64,000 nucleotides of DNA from Gilliamella sp. ESL0441 (GTDB taxonomy: Bacteria > Pseudomonadota > Gammaproteobacteria > Enterobacterales > Orbaceae). The stretch spans positions 310,001 through 374,000 of the forward strand of contig NZ_CP048264.1 in NCBI RefSeq assembly GCF_019469185.1, in the 5' to 3' direction. A program made the translations under genes and the position numbers. Below are positions 35,030-43,715 of the stretch, one piece after another. The notes beneath the pieces were generated by a model, which saw only the letters and a program-made list of their open reading frames with translations, searched no databases and was not told the DNA's origin. Position 1 is the first letter of the stretch. The number at the start of each line of letters is the position of its first letter.

Positions 35030-36304
35030 ATGCAAAATGAAAAACTTAATGCCATGTCTGATTTAAAAGCATGGCTTTGTTATTTAGAGAAACTGCACCC
35101 CACAACGATTGATCTAGGTCTGGATCGAGTAAAAACCGTTGCCCAACGCTTAGATCTGTTACAGCCTGCACCTTATATTTTTACTGTAGCTGGAACCAAT
35201 GGAAAAGGCACAACATGCCGAACTCTTGAAATGATGCTATTGGCAGCAAAATTAAGAGTTGGTGTTTATAGCTCACCTCATTTGATACGTTTTACTGAGC
35301 GAGTTCGAATAAATAACCAAGAATCAACCGAACAAGCAACGGTTAATGCTTTTGTAGAAATTGAAAATGTACGAGGTGATATTTCTCTAACTTATTTTGA
35401 GTATGCAACACTTGCTGCACTTTATCAATTTAAACAAGCAAAATTAGATGTCGTTATATTAGAAGTAGGATTAGGTGGAAGGCTAGATGCAACCAACATA
35501 GTGGATGCCGATATCGCCATAATCACCACCATAGACATAGACCACGTAGAGTATTTAGGTCATACTCGTGAAAGTATTGGTCAGGAAAAAGCGGGTATTT
35601 TTAAATCGAAAAGTATTGCCATTGTTGGTGAGCAAAATGTTCCAACATCAATTCCATTGGTTGCAAAATCTGTTAATTGTCCAATTTTCTCAGTAAATCA
35701 TGATTGGTTTTATCATCAAATTGATAATGTTAAATGGTCTTTTCAGTCTTCTAGGGTACACTACGAAAATTTACCCATAGCGAATAATATACCATTAGCT
35801 AACGCAGCGACTGCAGTTGCTGCATTAAGTTACTCATCTTTAAACATTACTCAAGATGAAATTGCAAAGGGATTAATCCAATCAAGTTTGGTTGGTAGAT
35901 TTCAAACTATTCAACAAAACCCACTCGTTATAGTTGATGTTGCTCATAATCCCCATGCTGCCACTTATCTAGTAAAACAACTTGATAAATTAAAAGCTCA
36001 ACGATCAAAGATGGGTAACATTCGAATTGTGATTGGTATGCTTAAAGATAAAGATATCCAAGGTACTTTATCAATATTAAAAGGTGATGTTTGGTATTGT
36101 GCTTCACTTTATGGTGAACGAGGATGTCAAGCGGAAGTGCTTAAAGGATATTTGGAAGATAAAGGGGAAGGTATTATCTTTACATTTGATGATGTCTTAA
36201 CCGCTTATCAAAAAGCAATGCAAGATGCAGAAGAAGATGATATTATCATAGTATGTGGTTCATTTCATACAGTTGCGGATGTTTTAGAACAATATGAATA
36301 TTAA
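35030..36304 (+). CDS. folC: Bifunctional dihydrofolate synthase / folylpolyglutamate synthase
   Basis: Mur-ligase-family enzyme that adds glutamate to dihydropteroate and to folates. The 424 residues carry the P-loop AGTNGKGTTC, the SSPHL motif, the LEVGLGGRLDATN motif and DVAHNPHAA, all standard for FolC. Start ATG 35030 is five bases after accD; an internal ATG at 35054 is possible. It is part of the conserved accD-purF cluster. Confidence 0.95.
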   Translation: MQNEKLNAMSDLKAWLCYLEKLHPTTIDLGLDRVKTVAQRLDLLQPAPYIFTVAGTNGKGTTCRTLEMMLLAAKLRVGVYSSPHLIRFTERVRINNQESTEQATVNAFVEIENVRGDISLTYFEYATLAALYQFKQAKLDVVILEVGLGGRLDATNIVDADIAIITTIDIDHVEYLGHTRESIGQEKAGIFKSKSIAIVGEQNVPTSIPLVAKSVNCPIFSVNHDWFYHQIDNVKWSFQSSRVHYENLPIANNIPLANAATAVAALSYSSLNITQDEIAKGLIQSSLVGRFQTIQQNPLVIVDVAHNPHAATYLVKQLDKLKAQRSKMGNIRIVIGMLKDKDIQGTLSILKGDVWYCASLYGERGCQAEVLKGYLEDKGEGIIFTFDDVLTAYQKAMQDAEEDDIIIVCGSFHTVADVLEQYEY

Positions 36305-36316
36305 GTGAAATTAATC

Positions 36317-36907
36317 ATGACAAAAGATAAAAACACTACTCCAAATAGTCAAAATAAAATTAGGAATCGGTTTGTGGGTTTTGCAACATTATTGCTTATA
36401 CTAGCGCTGATTGCACCATGGATCATAACGGATAAATCAAATAATCAGACTTCAAGTTCCCCAATTTTGCAACCCGATATTGTTCAACAACAATTTCAAT
36501 CGATCGAATCTACAACTGATGACAACCATGCTAATAGTGCCTATGGTGTAGATGATATTCCTTATATACCAGATAATGAGCAGGATTTAAATTCTTTAAT
36601 TTCTCCTGATGTTGCTCAAAATGATATTAACGAAACAACACCAAGCGATAATGTTAAAGTAAGTGAACAAGAATCTAAACTTTATATGATTCAAATAGCG
36701 GCGTTAAAAAATAAAAAGAAAATAGAAGAGCTAGTGGCTTTGTTAAGATTAAATAATTACAACGTTAAAGTAATTCCTAAAAATCCAGAACCTAATCAAT
36801 TAATCAAATTACAAGTAGGGCCATATGGTAAAAGAGAGCAAGCTGAGCAAGTAATCGATAATCTTAATAGTTTAACCAAACAAAAAAGTATAATTGTGGC
36901 TAATTAA
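36317..36907 (+). CDS. dedD: SPOR-domain cell division protein DedD
   Basis: Inner-membrane protein recruited to the division septum by its SPOR domain, which binds denuded glycan strands. From ATG 36317 it has 196 residues: a short basic N-terminus, one transmembrane segment (about 18-36), an Asn/Asp/Gln-rich linker and a C-terminal SPOR domain (about 120-196) beginning YMIQIAALKNKKKIEEL. A GTG at 36305, directly after the folC stop, would add four residues. Name supported by position between folC and cvpA; the linker is far less proline-rich than in E. coli. Confidence 0.88.
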   Translation: MTKDKNTTPNSQNKIRNRFVGFATLLLILALIAPWIITDKSNNQTSSSPILQPDIVQQQFQSIESTTDDNHANSAYGVDDIPYIPDNEQDLNSLISPDVAQNDINETTPSDNVKVSEQESKLYMIQIAALKNKKKIEELVALLRLNNYNVKVIPKNPEPNQLIKLQVGPYGKREQAEQVIDNLNSLTKQKSIIVAN

Positions 36908-37028
36908 TAGATAAAATTAAAAAATAAACTAAGAGTATTAAAGTTTTATAATTGATTGTTTAACATAAAAATTTATTAATAAGCTATTTCAAATTAAACA
37001 TCTTATAAAAATATAATTGTAGGTTATT

Positions 37029-37517
37029 ATGATGAATTGGGTTGATTTTACGATTATTGGCGTCATAATTTTTTCAGCATTAATCAGCATTATTCGTGGA
37101 TTTGTGCGTGAAGCATTATCGCTAATCAGTTGGGTACTTGCTTTTTTTATTGCAAGTCGATTTTATGTTTATATTACCGAGTATCTTACTTATTTCGATA
37201 GCGAATTAGTACGTACTTCCGTTGCGATTGCAATTCTATTTATTGCTACTTTACTTGTTTGTGCAGTCATATCTTATATTATTGGTGAATTAGTACAAAA
37301 AACAGGATTATCTGGAACAGATCGCGTATTGGGTATCTGTTTTGGCGTATTAAGAGGTATTTTGGTTGTCGCTGCGATACTGTTTTTTGTGGATACCTTC
37401 ACACCATTATCGCAATCGAAATACTGGGAAGAATCACAGCTTATTCCCCATTTCCATTTTATAATTCGTTGGTTTTTTGAATTTATACAACAATCGTCTT
37501 CATTTTTAGTGCAGTAA
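37029..37517 (+). CDS. cvpA: CvpA family membrane protein
   Basis: A 162-residue inner-membrane protein, the same length as E. coli CvpA, with four hydrophobic segments. IRGFVREALSLISW and VQKTGLSGTDRVLG are hallmark motifs. In E. coli it was linked to colicin V production and later to bile and envelope stress; its mechanism is not settled. It lies 18 bases ahead of purF. I see no PurR operator in the 120 bases before it, where E. coli has one. Confidence 0.94.
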   Translation: MMNWVDFTIIGVIIFSALISIIRGFVREALSLISWVLAFFIASRFYVYITEYLTYFDSELVRTSVAIAILFIATLLVCAVISYIIGELVQKTGLSGTDRVLGICFGVLRGILVVAAILFFVDTFTPLSQSKYWEESQLIPHFHFIIRWFFEFIQQSSSFLVQ

Positions 37518-37535
37518 TTTTGAGGTAATCATTAT

Positions 37536-39056
37536 ATGTGTGGTGTTGTTGGTATTTTAGGATGTAGTACAGTAAATCAATCAATTTATGATGCATTAAC
37601 CGTATTACAACATCGAGGACAAGATGCAGCAGGAATTGTGACTATAGATGAACAGAATCGCTTTCGTTTACGTAAAGCAAATGGTTTAGTTAAAGATGTT
37701 TTTCAGGAACATCATATGCAACGTTTACAAGGTAAATTAGGCATTGGTCATGTTCGTTATCCTACCGCAGGTAGCTCAAGTCCCTCTGAAGCTCAGCCAT
37801 TTTATGTAAATTCTCCTTATGGTATCGCACTTGCACATAATGGCAACCTAACCAACACCGATGAATTAAGTAAAAAAGTTTTTGAACTTGCAAGACGACA
37901 TATTAATACTAACTCTGATTCAGAAGTTCTTCTTAATATATTTGCCAGTGAATTAGACCAATTTCCAACTTATCCGCTTACGGCGGATAATATCTTTACC
38001 GCCATCGCTAATTTACACAAAATAATTAAAGGCGCATATGCTTGTGTCGCTATGATTATAGGACATGGGCTTGTTGCATTCCGTGACCCTTATGGTATTC
38101 GTCCTTTAGTAATAGGTAGACGAGTTCTTGATAATCAACAAATTGAATACATGGTTGCCTCAGAAAGTGTTGCATTAGATGTGCTTGATTTTGAATTTGT
38201 TCGAGATGTCGCACCGGGGGAGGCCATTTACATTACCCAAGATGGACAATTTTATTCACAGCAATGTTCCGATAATCCTCAGTATTATCCGTGCATATTT
38301 GAATATGTTTATTTCGCAAGACCTGATTCATTAATGAATGGCGTATCGGTTTATCAATCGCGTATTTTAATGGGACAAAAATTAGGTAATAAAATAGCGA
38401 GAGAATGGAAAGATGTCGATATTGATGTTGTTATTCCAATCCCTGAAACATCATGTGATGCCGCACTTGAAATTGCCCGAATCCTAAATAAACCCTATCG
38501 ACAAGGATTTGTAAAAAATCGCTATGTTGGTCGAACATTCATTATGCCTGGTCAAGCTACTCGCAAACTTTCTGTAAGACGTAAACTTAATGCAAATCGT
38601 ATAGAATTTGAAGGTAAAAATGTTCTTTTAGTTGATGATTCAATTGTTCGTGGAACAACGTCTGAAAAAATTTTAGAAATGGTACGTTCAGTAGGTGCGA
38701 AGAAAGTCTATTTAGCTTCGGCAGCTCCTGAAATTAGACATCCAAATGTGTACGGTATCGATATGGCTGTTGCAAGTGAACTCATTGCATTTAACCGAAC
38801 GGTTGAAGAAATAGCTAAAGAAATTGGAGCAGATAAGCTAATTTTTCAAGATCTTACCGATTTGATTGACTCAATTCGAGAAGAAAATCCAGATATTCAT
38901 CATTTTGAATGTTCTGTTTTTGATGGTAAATATATTACTGAAGATGTAGATGATAATTATTTATCATTACTCGAACTAAAAAGAAATAGTAATACTCTTG
39001 GCCTTTTTATAAATAAAGAATCAGAAAATTTAGAAATTTATAATGAAGATCAATAA
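37536..39056 (+). CDS. purF: Amidophosphoribosyltransferase
   Basis: First committed enzyme of purine synthesis: PRPP plus glutamine to phosphoribosylamine. The 506 residues begin MCGVVGIL, giving the N-terminal catalytic cysteine after Met removal. The glutaminase domain has HNGNLTN; the C-terminal phosphoribosyltransferase domain has the PRPP motif [13 protein letters not shown]. Length matches E. coli (505). A terminator hairpin follows 84 bases later. The ubiX gene that follows in E. coli is absent. Confidence 0.97.
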   Translation: MCGVVGILGCSTVNQSIYDALTVLQHRGQDAAGIVTIDEQNRFRLRKANGLVKDVFQEHHMQRLQGKLGIGHVRYPTAGSSSPSEAQPFYVNSPYGIALAHNGNLTNTDELSKKVFELARRHINTNSDSEVLLNIFASELDQFPTYPLTADNIFTAIANLHKIIKGAYACVAMIIGHGLVAFRDPYGIRPLVIGRRVLDNQQIEYMVASESVALDVLDFEFVRDVAPGEAIYITQDGQFYSQQCSDNPQYYPCIFEYVYFARPDSLMNGVSVYQSRILMGQKLGNKIAREWKDVDIDVVIPIPETSCDAALEIARILNKPYRQGFVKNRYVGRTFIMPGQATRKLSVRRKLNANRIEFEGKNVLLVDDSIVRGTTSEKILEMVRSVGAKKVYLASAAPEIRHPNVYGIDMAVASELIAFNRTVEEIAKEIGADKLIFQDLTDLIDSIREENPDIHHFECSVFDGKYITEDVDDNYLSLLELKRNSNTLGLFINKESENLEIYNEDQ

Positions 39057-39139
39057 GTGCTTATTATTGTAAAAATGACAAATTTATCAAAAATCAAAAA
39101 ATATATAGAAATCCCTATCTTTTTAATAATTAAAATCAA

Positions 39140-39167
39140 TCTAATGAGTTTTATTTAGCTCATTAGA
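39140..39167 (+). terminator. Stem-loop terminator after purF
   Basis: A 9-base stem TCTAATGAG/CTCATTAGA with a 10-base loop. The 3' flank is A-rich rather than T-rich on the plus strand, so it is a less typical terminator. Confidence 0.5.
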
Positions 39168-39297
39168 AAAATAAAAAATCATAAAAAACATCTGCATAAA
39201 AAAATAAGTATTTTTTTCTTCGGTTAAAAAAAATCATTTTTATTCATTTTCTACAGAAATCCACTCTAATTCTTTACAAAAATATTTAAATAAATTT

Positions 39298-39325
39298 TTG
39301 TAAAATGACCTCTTTGTAATATAAT
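39298..39325 (+). promoter_or_regulatory. Candidate promoter of the inverse autotransporter gene
   Basis: TTGTAA (39298-39303) and a perfect TATAAT (39320-39325) with a 16-base spacer, about 158 bases upstream of the start codon. Chance matches are common in such AT-rich DNA, so this is tentative. Confidence 0.45.
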
Positions 39326-39353
39326 TTTTATGAAAGTAAATTTTGTAAAGATT

Positions 39354-39386
39354 TTTAAAGATTGAGAGGATCGCATAATCTTTAAA
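39354..39386 (+). promoter_or_regulatory. Leader hairpin before the inverse autotransporter gene
   Basis: A 10-base inverted repeat TTTAAAGATT/AATCTTTAAA with a 13-base loop GAGAGGATCGCAT. The loop displays AGAGGA, resembling a ribosome site, and lies about 100 bases upstream of the real start codon. It could be a protein or small-RNA binding site. Confidence 0.4.
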
Positions 39387-39483
39387 ATGTTTTAAAACGC
39401 AATTTTCTTTTCTAATCTAATAGCTAAATAACAGTTTTTTGATAATCATTTATCAATTTTTGGAAATATAAGGAACGATTAAG

Positions 39484-42180
39484 ATGAAAACAAATCTTAA
39501 TTTAAAAGTTATCTCTGCATTAGTATTAATTGCATTAAATTGCCAAACAGCCATAGCTTTGGATGCAAATAATACTTTGTCTTCAGATGCAGTTGATAGT
39601 AATAAAATCATCGAACTTAAAAATGGATCAAAAGTTCGTGAGATGATAAATAACAAAAAGGCAAGTCTCTATCAAATTGCATTAAGAAGTGGAATTACAA
39701 TTGACCAATTACGTGAAATGAATGCTGGTCGTTTTGATAAAAGAGATTCTGTCGAAGAAGGTGAACTTTTAGTTCTTCCCGAAAACTCACCATTATTACC
39801 ATCTAAACATTTATCAGAGCCAGAAAAGCAAGAGAAGCAAGATAAGTATGCTTTACCAAATTTAGGGTCAGATGAAAAATACGATGTTAAAGCAGATAAA
39901 GAAAAATTAGATACTTATGTTGCTGAAACATTACAAACATTAGCAACACAAGATTGGGAACAATTATTATCTTCTGAAAATGGTGGTTTATCTGGTCATT
40001 TAAGGAATAAAGGTCGGACTTACGCAGAAGACTATGTACGTAGTAATGTAAGAAATCATGTTGTTGATCCTTTACGTAATGCAGCTCAAGATTTTTTAGG
40101 ACGATTTGGTACAGCACAATTATCATTTGATGTGAGTGACAAAGGTAACTTTAATAATCTCAGTCTCAAATTATTTAGTCCATTGTATGACACTGATAAT
40201 ATGTTGATATTTAGTCAAATTTCATTTCAAGAGTATGAACATAACCGTCGGATAGGAAACTTTGGTATAGGACAACGTTGGGATGTAGCGGATAAAAAAT
40301 GGTTACTTGGTTACAACGTTTTTTTAGACCATGATTTTCAACGGGCTCATAATCGCTTAGGTATCGGTGCAGAAGCATGGACAGATTATATGAAGCTGGC
40401 TGCTAACTATTATCACCCGTTATCAAGCTGGAAACAGTCACGTGATTTTGATGAATATTTAGAGCGTGCGGCTAAAGGTTTTGATATACGTCTACAAGGA
40501 TACTTACCTCAATACCCTCATCTAGGTGGTTCGCTAATGTATGAACAATACTTTGGTGATAAAGTTGCCCTATTTGGAAAAGACAATCTCCAAAAAAATC
40601 CAAGAGCAATTACCGCAGGTCTAGATTATACCCCAGTTCCACTCTTTACATTGAAAGCAGAACATAAAAGAGGACAAAATAACAAAAAAGCAACCTCTGC
40701 ATCATTAACAATGAACTATCGTTTAGGGGTGCCTCTAAAAGATCAGTTAGATCCAGATATGGTTCAAAAAGCACGATCGCTAGCTGGAAGTCGTTATGAT
40801 CTGGTTGATCGTAATAATTATATTGTTCTTGAATATAAAGAGAAAAAACTCAGTGTCGATTTAGGACTTGAAGCCCTCCAATTGGTCGAAGGTCAGACAT
40901 ATGATGTCAATATTGCTGTATATAATGCCAAAAGTCTAAGTTCTCTAAAATGGACGGGCGATATGTATCAAATAGATGCAGGAGGCGGTTTCTTCTGTAA
41001 TACAACAGGTATTTGTACTTCATCATCATGGGCCACTCCTACAACAGACACTCAAAATTGGAAAATAATGGCACCTACTTATGTTGATGAAAACGGCTTA
41101 CGTCGTCCACATAGCACTGATGGCAAATATACGTTAGCCGTAACAGTGACAGATAAAAAAGGTCGTACAGCAACATCAAATCCTGTAACTTTTGAAATTT
41201 TGCCAAACCCAGCAATGCGAAAAATTGGTCTCTGGGCTGTTGATAGAAGTGGTAATCGTACAACAATGGCTTCTAATTTAGCTGATGGAAACACTGCGGT
41301 AACGCTAATGGCAAGTTTGGTAAAACCGAAAGTATCTAATGGCACAATAATTACGGCAGCAGATGTTGATGGATTTAGTGATGAGCAACTAATGAAGCGA
41401 ATTCCTGACTCGTTCGATTCTGTTCTTAAAGGATGGACAGCTGTTAGCAACGGCAAAAAAATTCCATTAATTGATGGAACTTCTGGCAATGTAAATGCAT
41501 GTCCAAAACAAGAGCCGTGTGTCATTGTTAAATCATTTGAAAAAATCAAAATGGGTCAAAAAGTATCTCAGAAAGCGGCTACAGCTGCTGGTGTTGAAGT
41601 TATTGGAGACAGTTATGCAATAGATGTCGCTTCCAACATACAAGGAATTATTGAATTTTCAACTTCAATTGAGCAATTTGGTTCGTCATTTAACAAAGTA
41701 TCTGTCGATTTTACTGGTGGTCAAGCGGGACTAATCAAGGTTTATCGTAGCGATGGTGTATTAGTCGCTAGCCAAGTAGGACGCTCCCTTGAATTTGATC
41801 CTAATGGTTCTAAAGAGTGGAAAGTCGATAATGAATATTATGTCAAAGTCTATGCAGCTGATGGAATAACAGAAATTAACAATCCGTTTGTTATTTGGTC
41901 ACTTGTTGATTCCAACAGTGCAGCATGTCCAGGAAAAGCATCAACAGCAGCATTACCTGATGTTAGGGTAAATCCAAATGGGCCTTGGTTTAATGTCGGT
42001 ATGGGAATTAATGCTCGCTATAAAATCAGAAGTTTAAAAACGAATAGTTTTGCTAGTAGTGGCACTAGTATGCAAGCAACTGCAGATGCACCAAAAGATT
42101 TAAATTTCAGTCCTTTAAATGCATCTCCAATTGCATGTGCAGGTGATCAAGGGTTTAGATTACAAGTATTTGTTCAATAA
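39484..42180 (+). CDS. Inverse autotransporter adhesin (intimin/invasin family) with LysM domain
   Basis: An 898-residue outer-membrane adhesin of type Ve secretion. Order: signal peptide (about 1-25, ending AIA), a periplasmic LysM-like domain (about 48-90, ASLYQIALRSGITIDQLREM) that anchors to peptidoglycan, an inverse autotransporter beta-barrel (about 190-425, with WDVADKKWLLGYNVFLDHDF and RLGIGAEAWTDYMKLAANYY), and a passenger of Ig-like repeats (about 440-898) exported to the surface. The ribosome site is AAGGAA. The passenger is short compared with YeeJ or large invasins and has several cysteine pairs. A second secreted protein gene follows. Receptor specificity is unknown. Confidence 0.9.
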   Translation: MKTNLNLKVISALVLIALNCQTAIALDANNTLSSDAVDSNKIIELKNGSKVREMINNKKASLYQIALRSGITIDQLREMNAGRFDKRDSVEEGELLVLPENSPLLPSKHLSEPEKQEKQDKYALPNLGSDEKYDVKADKEKLDTYVAETLQTLATQDWEQLLSSENGGLSGHLRNKGRTYAEDYVRSNVRNHVVDPLRNAAQDFLGRFGTAQLSFDVSDKGNFNNLSLKLFSPLYDTDNMLIFSQISFQEYEHNRRIGNFGIGQRWDVADKKWLLGYNVFLDHDFQRAHNRLGIGAEAWTDYMKLAANYYHPLSSWKQSRDFDEYLERAAKGFDIRLQGYLPQYPHLGGSLMYEQYFGDKVALFGKDNLQKNPRAITAGLDYTPVPLFTLKAEHKRGQNNKKATSASLTMNYRLGVPLKDQLDPDMVQKARSLAGSRYDLVDRNNYIVLEYKEKKLSVDLGLEALQLVEGQTYDVNIAVYNAKSLSSLKWTGDMYQIDAGGGFFCNTTGICTSSSWATPTTDTQNWKIMAPTYVDENGLRRPHSTDGKYTLAVTVTDKKGRTATSNPVTFEILPNPAMRKIGLWAVDRSGNRTTMASNLADGNTAVTLMASLVKPKVSNGTIITAADVDGFSDEQLMKRIPDSFDSVLKGWTAVSNGKKIPLIDGTSGNVNACPKQEPCVIVKSFEKIKMGQKVSQKAATAAGVEVIGDSYAIDVASNIQGIIEFSTSIEQFGSSFNKVSVDFTGGQAGLIKVYRSDGVLVASQVGRSLEFDPNGSKEWKVDNEYYVKVYAADGITEINNPFVIWSLVDSNSAACPGKASTAALPDVRVNPNGPWFNVGMGINARYKIRSLKTNSFASSGTSMQATADAPKDLNFSPLNASPIACAGDQGFRLQVFVQ

Positions 42181-42204
42181 CATTCATGAACAATAAAAGC
42201 GTAA

Positions 42205-42234
42205 TTAGATTACCAAGGAGTTCAGGTAATCTAA
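42205..42234 (+). repeat. Hairpin between the adhesin gene and its partner gene
   Basis: A 10-base stem TTAGATTACC/GGTAATCTAA with loop AAGGAGTTCA, 24 bases after the adhesin stop. There is no T-run on the plus strand, so it may stabilise mRNA or attenuate readthrough rather than terminate fully. The loop contains AAGGAG, a perfect ribosome-site-like sequence with no start codon behind it. Confidence 0.5.
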
Positions 42235-42303
42235 AAATAATCAATGTATCAGTGTATTAATTAATAGTACATTTGATGTTACAAATAAAAATAGGAACTA
42301 AAC

Positions 42304-43302
42304 ATGAAAAAATTAATTATTAAGAATATCGCATTAGGTATGTTCTTAGCCGGTTTTACTGTCAGTAATGCTTTTGCATTAGACGCAAAAACTACTAAGC
42401 CAATTGAAGGTAATCCACCGTTAATTAAAGGTACTTCTGCTAATGCAAAAGATCATTCTTTGACGCTAACTGTTGAAGATTCAGCGGGTAATACAATTGG
42501 TCAAACACAAGCTAAAGTCGGTAACTATATTAAAATTAAGTATAACCTACAAGATACTGATGGCGATGAAGATAAAGGTTCTGTTAAAACGACTTTAAAA
42601 GTTTTTTATCTTCTAGGTAATACTTGGAAAGAAGCAAATATGAGCACATTAGAACTTTCAGGCACAAATAATGCTTCTGAAAACGAAATTAAATTTAAGA
42701 TTACAGATGAGTTTGCTGGGGCAACTAAAATTGGTTTCAAAATTTTAGAAAGGACTGAATTTGGTTTACCTTATGCTAACCAATGGTTAAGAGTATCTGA
42801 TATTTGGAGTAACAAAGCACCTGGTACAGTTAATGGAATTGATGAAAATGGGAATCTTACCGGTGGTCCAATTCCAAGTGATCTAGATGGTAAAGATGAA
42901 GGTCCAGGTGATGTTGACAATCCAAATTTAAATGGATTTGGTCCAATTGCATCAGATGAAATGAAAGTTTATATTCTCGCAGCTGATTCAAATGATAACT
43001 ACAGCATAGCTTCGAGTACTTTAGTTCCTAAACAAGGCGGTAAATATAAAGCAGTTGTATGGTTAGATAAAAATGGAAATGGTGTATTAGATGCTAATGA
43101 TGTTGATTTAAGTGCGAATTATAACTTTAAATGGTCATTAGATGGAAATTACGAAAGTGTACCAGCGTCAGCCGATGTAATTGCAAGTACACAAGTGATT
43201 ACTTTAGGTCAACTTAATAGTGATAGCATGTATGCAAGTGGTAACTATAAAGCTGGTGCTCAAGGTTATAATCTTAAAGTTACGGCAGAAATTAAACCAT
43301 AA
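42304..43302 (+). CDS. Secreted protein paired with the inverse autotransporter (SinI/ZirS-like)
   Basis: A 332-residue protein with a clear signal peptide (about 1-25, MKKLIIKNIALGMFLAGF to AFA). The mature part is rich in Asp, Asn and Gly with Ig-like strand patterns, an acidic DTDGDEDKG stretch and a calcium-loop-like DKNGNGVLDANDVDL near residue 255. It follows the adhesin gene by 123 bases and both mature proteins begin with a similar ALDA sequence. Salmonella has inverse autotransporter loci (zirTS, sinHI) with a small secreted partner; similarity here is by context and general character, so the equivalence is tentative. A strong terminator follows. Confidence 0.7.
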   Translation: MKKLIIKNIALGMFLAGFTVSNAFALDAKTTKPIEGNPPLIKGTSANAKDHSLTLTVEDSAGNTIGQTQAKVGNYIKIKYNLQDTDGDEDKGSVKTTLKVFYLLGNTWKEANMSTLELSGTNNASENEIKFKITDEFAGATKIGFKILERTEFGLPYANQWLRVSDIWSNKAPGTVNGIDENGNLTGGPIPSDLDGKDEGPGDVDNPNLNGFGPIASDEMKVYILAADSNDNYSIASSTLVPKQGGKYKAVVWLDKNGNGVLDANDVDLSANYNFKWSLDGNYESVPASADVIASTQVITLGQLNSDSMYASGNYKAGAQGYNLKVTAEIKP

Positions 43303-43322
43303 TTATTTAAACGTTAAATTGA

Positions 43323-43349
43323 AAACCACTCGAGAGAGTGGTTTTTTTT
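43323..43349 (+). terminator. Rho-independent terminator after the adhesin partner gene
   Basis: A 9-base stem AAACCACTC/GAGTGGTTT with loop GAGA (GNRA type), running into eight T. It ends the two-gene adhesin unit. Confidence 0.9.
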
Positions 43350-43715
43350 GCTTCAAGCTATAGTTAAAATATCGATTAAATAGATAGAAACATTATTTGA
43401 TGAAACGATATGATTTATCTGAATTATCGCTATCGATTTCTTAAACTATCACTAATATGATTCAAGTATGGGATTGTTATTTGGCTTTCAGTTAAAAAAA
43501 GAATTTACAGCTGACTTAAAATAGTTATTCGATAGGAGCTAACCAATTTTTGATGTATGTTTTAAGTTAACTTATTCATCATTTTTGAAAAAAAATTGAT
43601 TTAATAAGTTAACCCTTTAGTTTAGATAAAGCATTTTTAGATTGTCATTTGTACTAAATATATTTATTGGTACAGACACCTATATTTTATGTTTATAAAT
43701 AAGTAGAAGTTTTTC
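43350..43715. other. Intergenic region between the adhesin unit and nuoN
   Basis: No gene is seen in this convergent gap. It contains an 11-base inverted repeat GTTAACTTATT (43566-43576) and AATAAGTTAAC (43603-43613) with 26 bases between, possibly the terminator of the nuo transcript or a relic of an element end. Confidence 0.45.

Larger units (their letters stand above)
39057..39483. other. Intergenic region between purF and the inverse autotransporter gene
   Basis: Contains the purF terminator (39140-39167), a candidate promoter (39298-39325) and an inverted repeat in the predicted leader (39354-39386), each listed separately. No coding sequence is seen. The leader from the promoter to the ATG would be about 150 bases, long enough for post-transcriptional control. 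Confidence 0.5.

Noticed and set aside
36908..37028. PurR operator before cvpA-purF
   Set aside because: The 120-base gap contains no sequence resembling the ACGCAAACGTTTGCGT palindrome.
39439..39452. GATAATCATTTATC before the inverse autotransporter gene as a Fur box
   Set aside because: It resembles a Fur core but has an extra base and covers only one repeat pair, and such sequences are common in AT-rich DNA.
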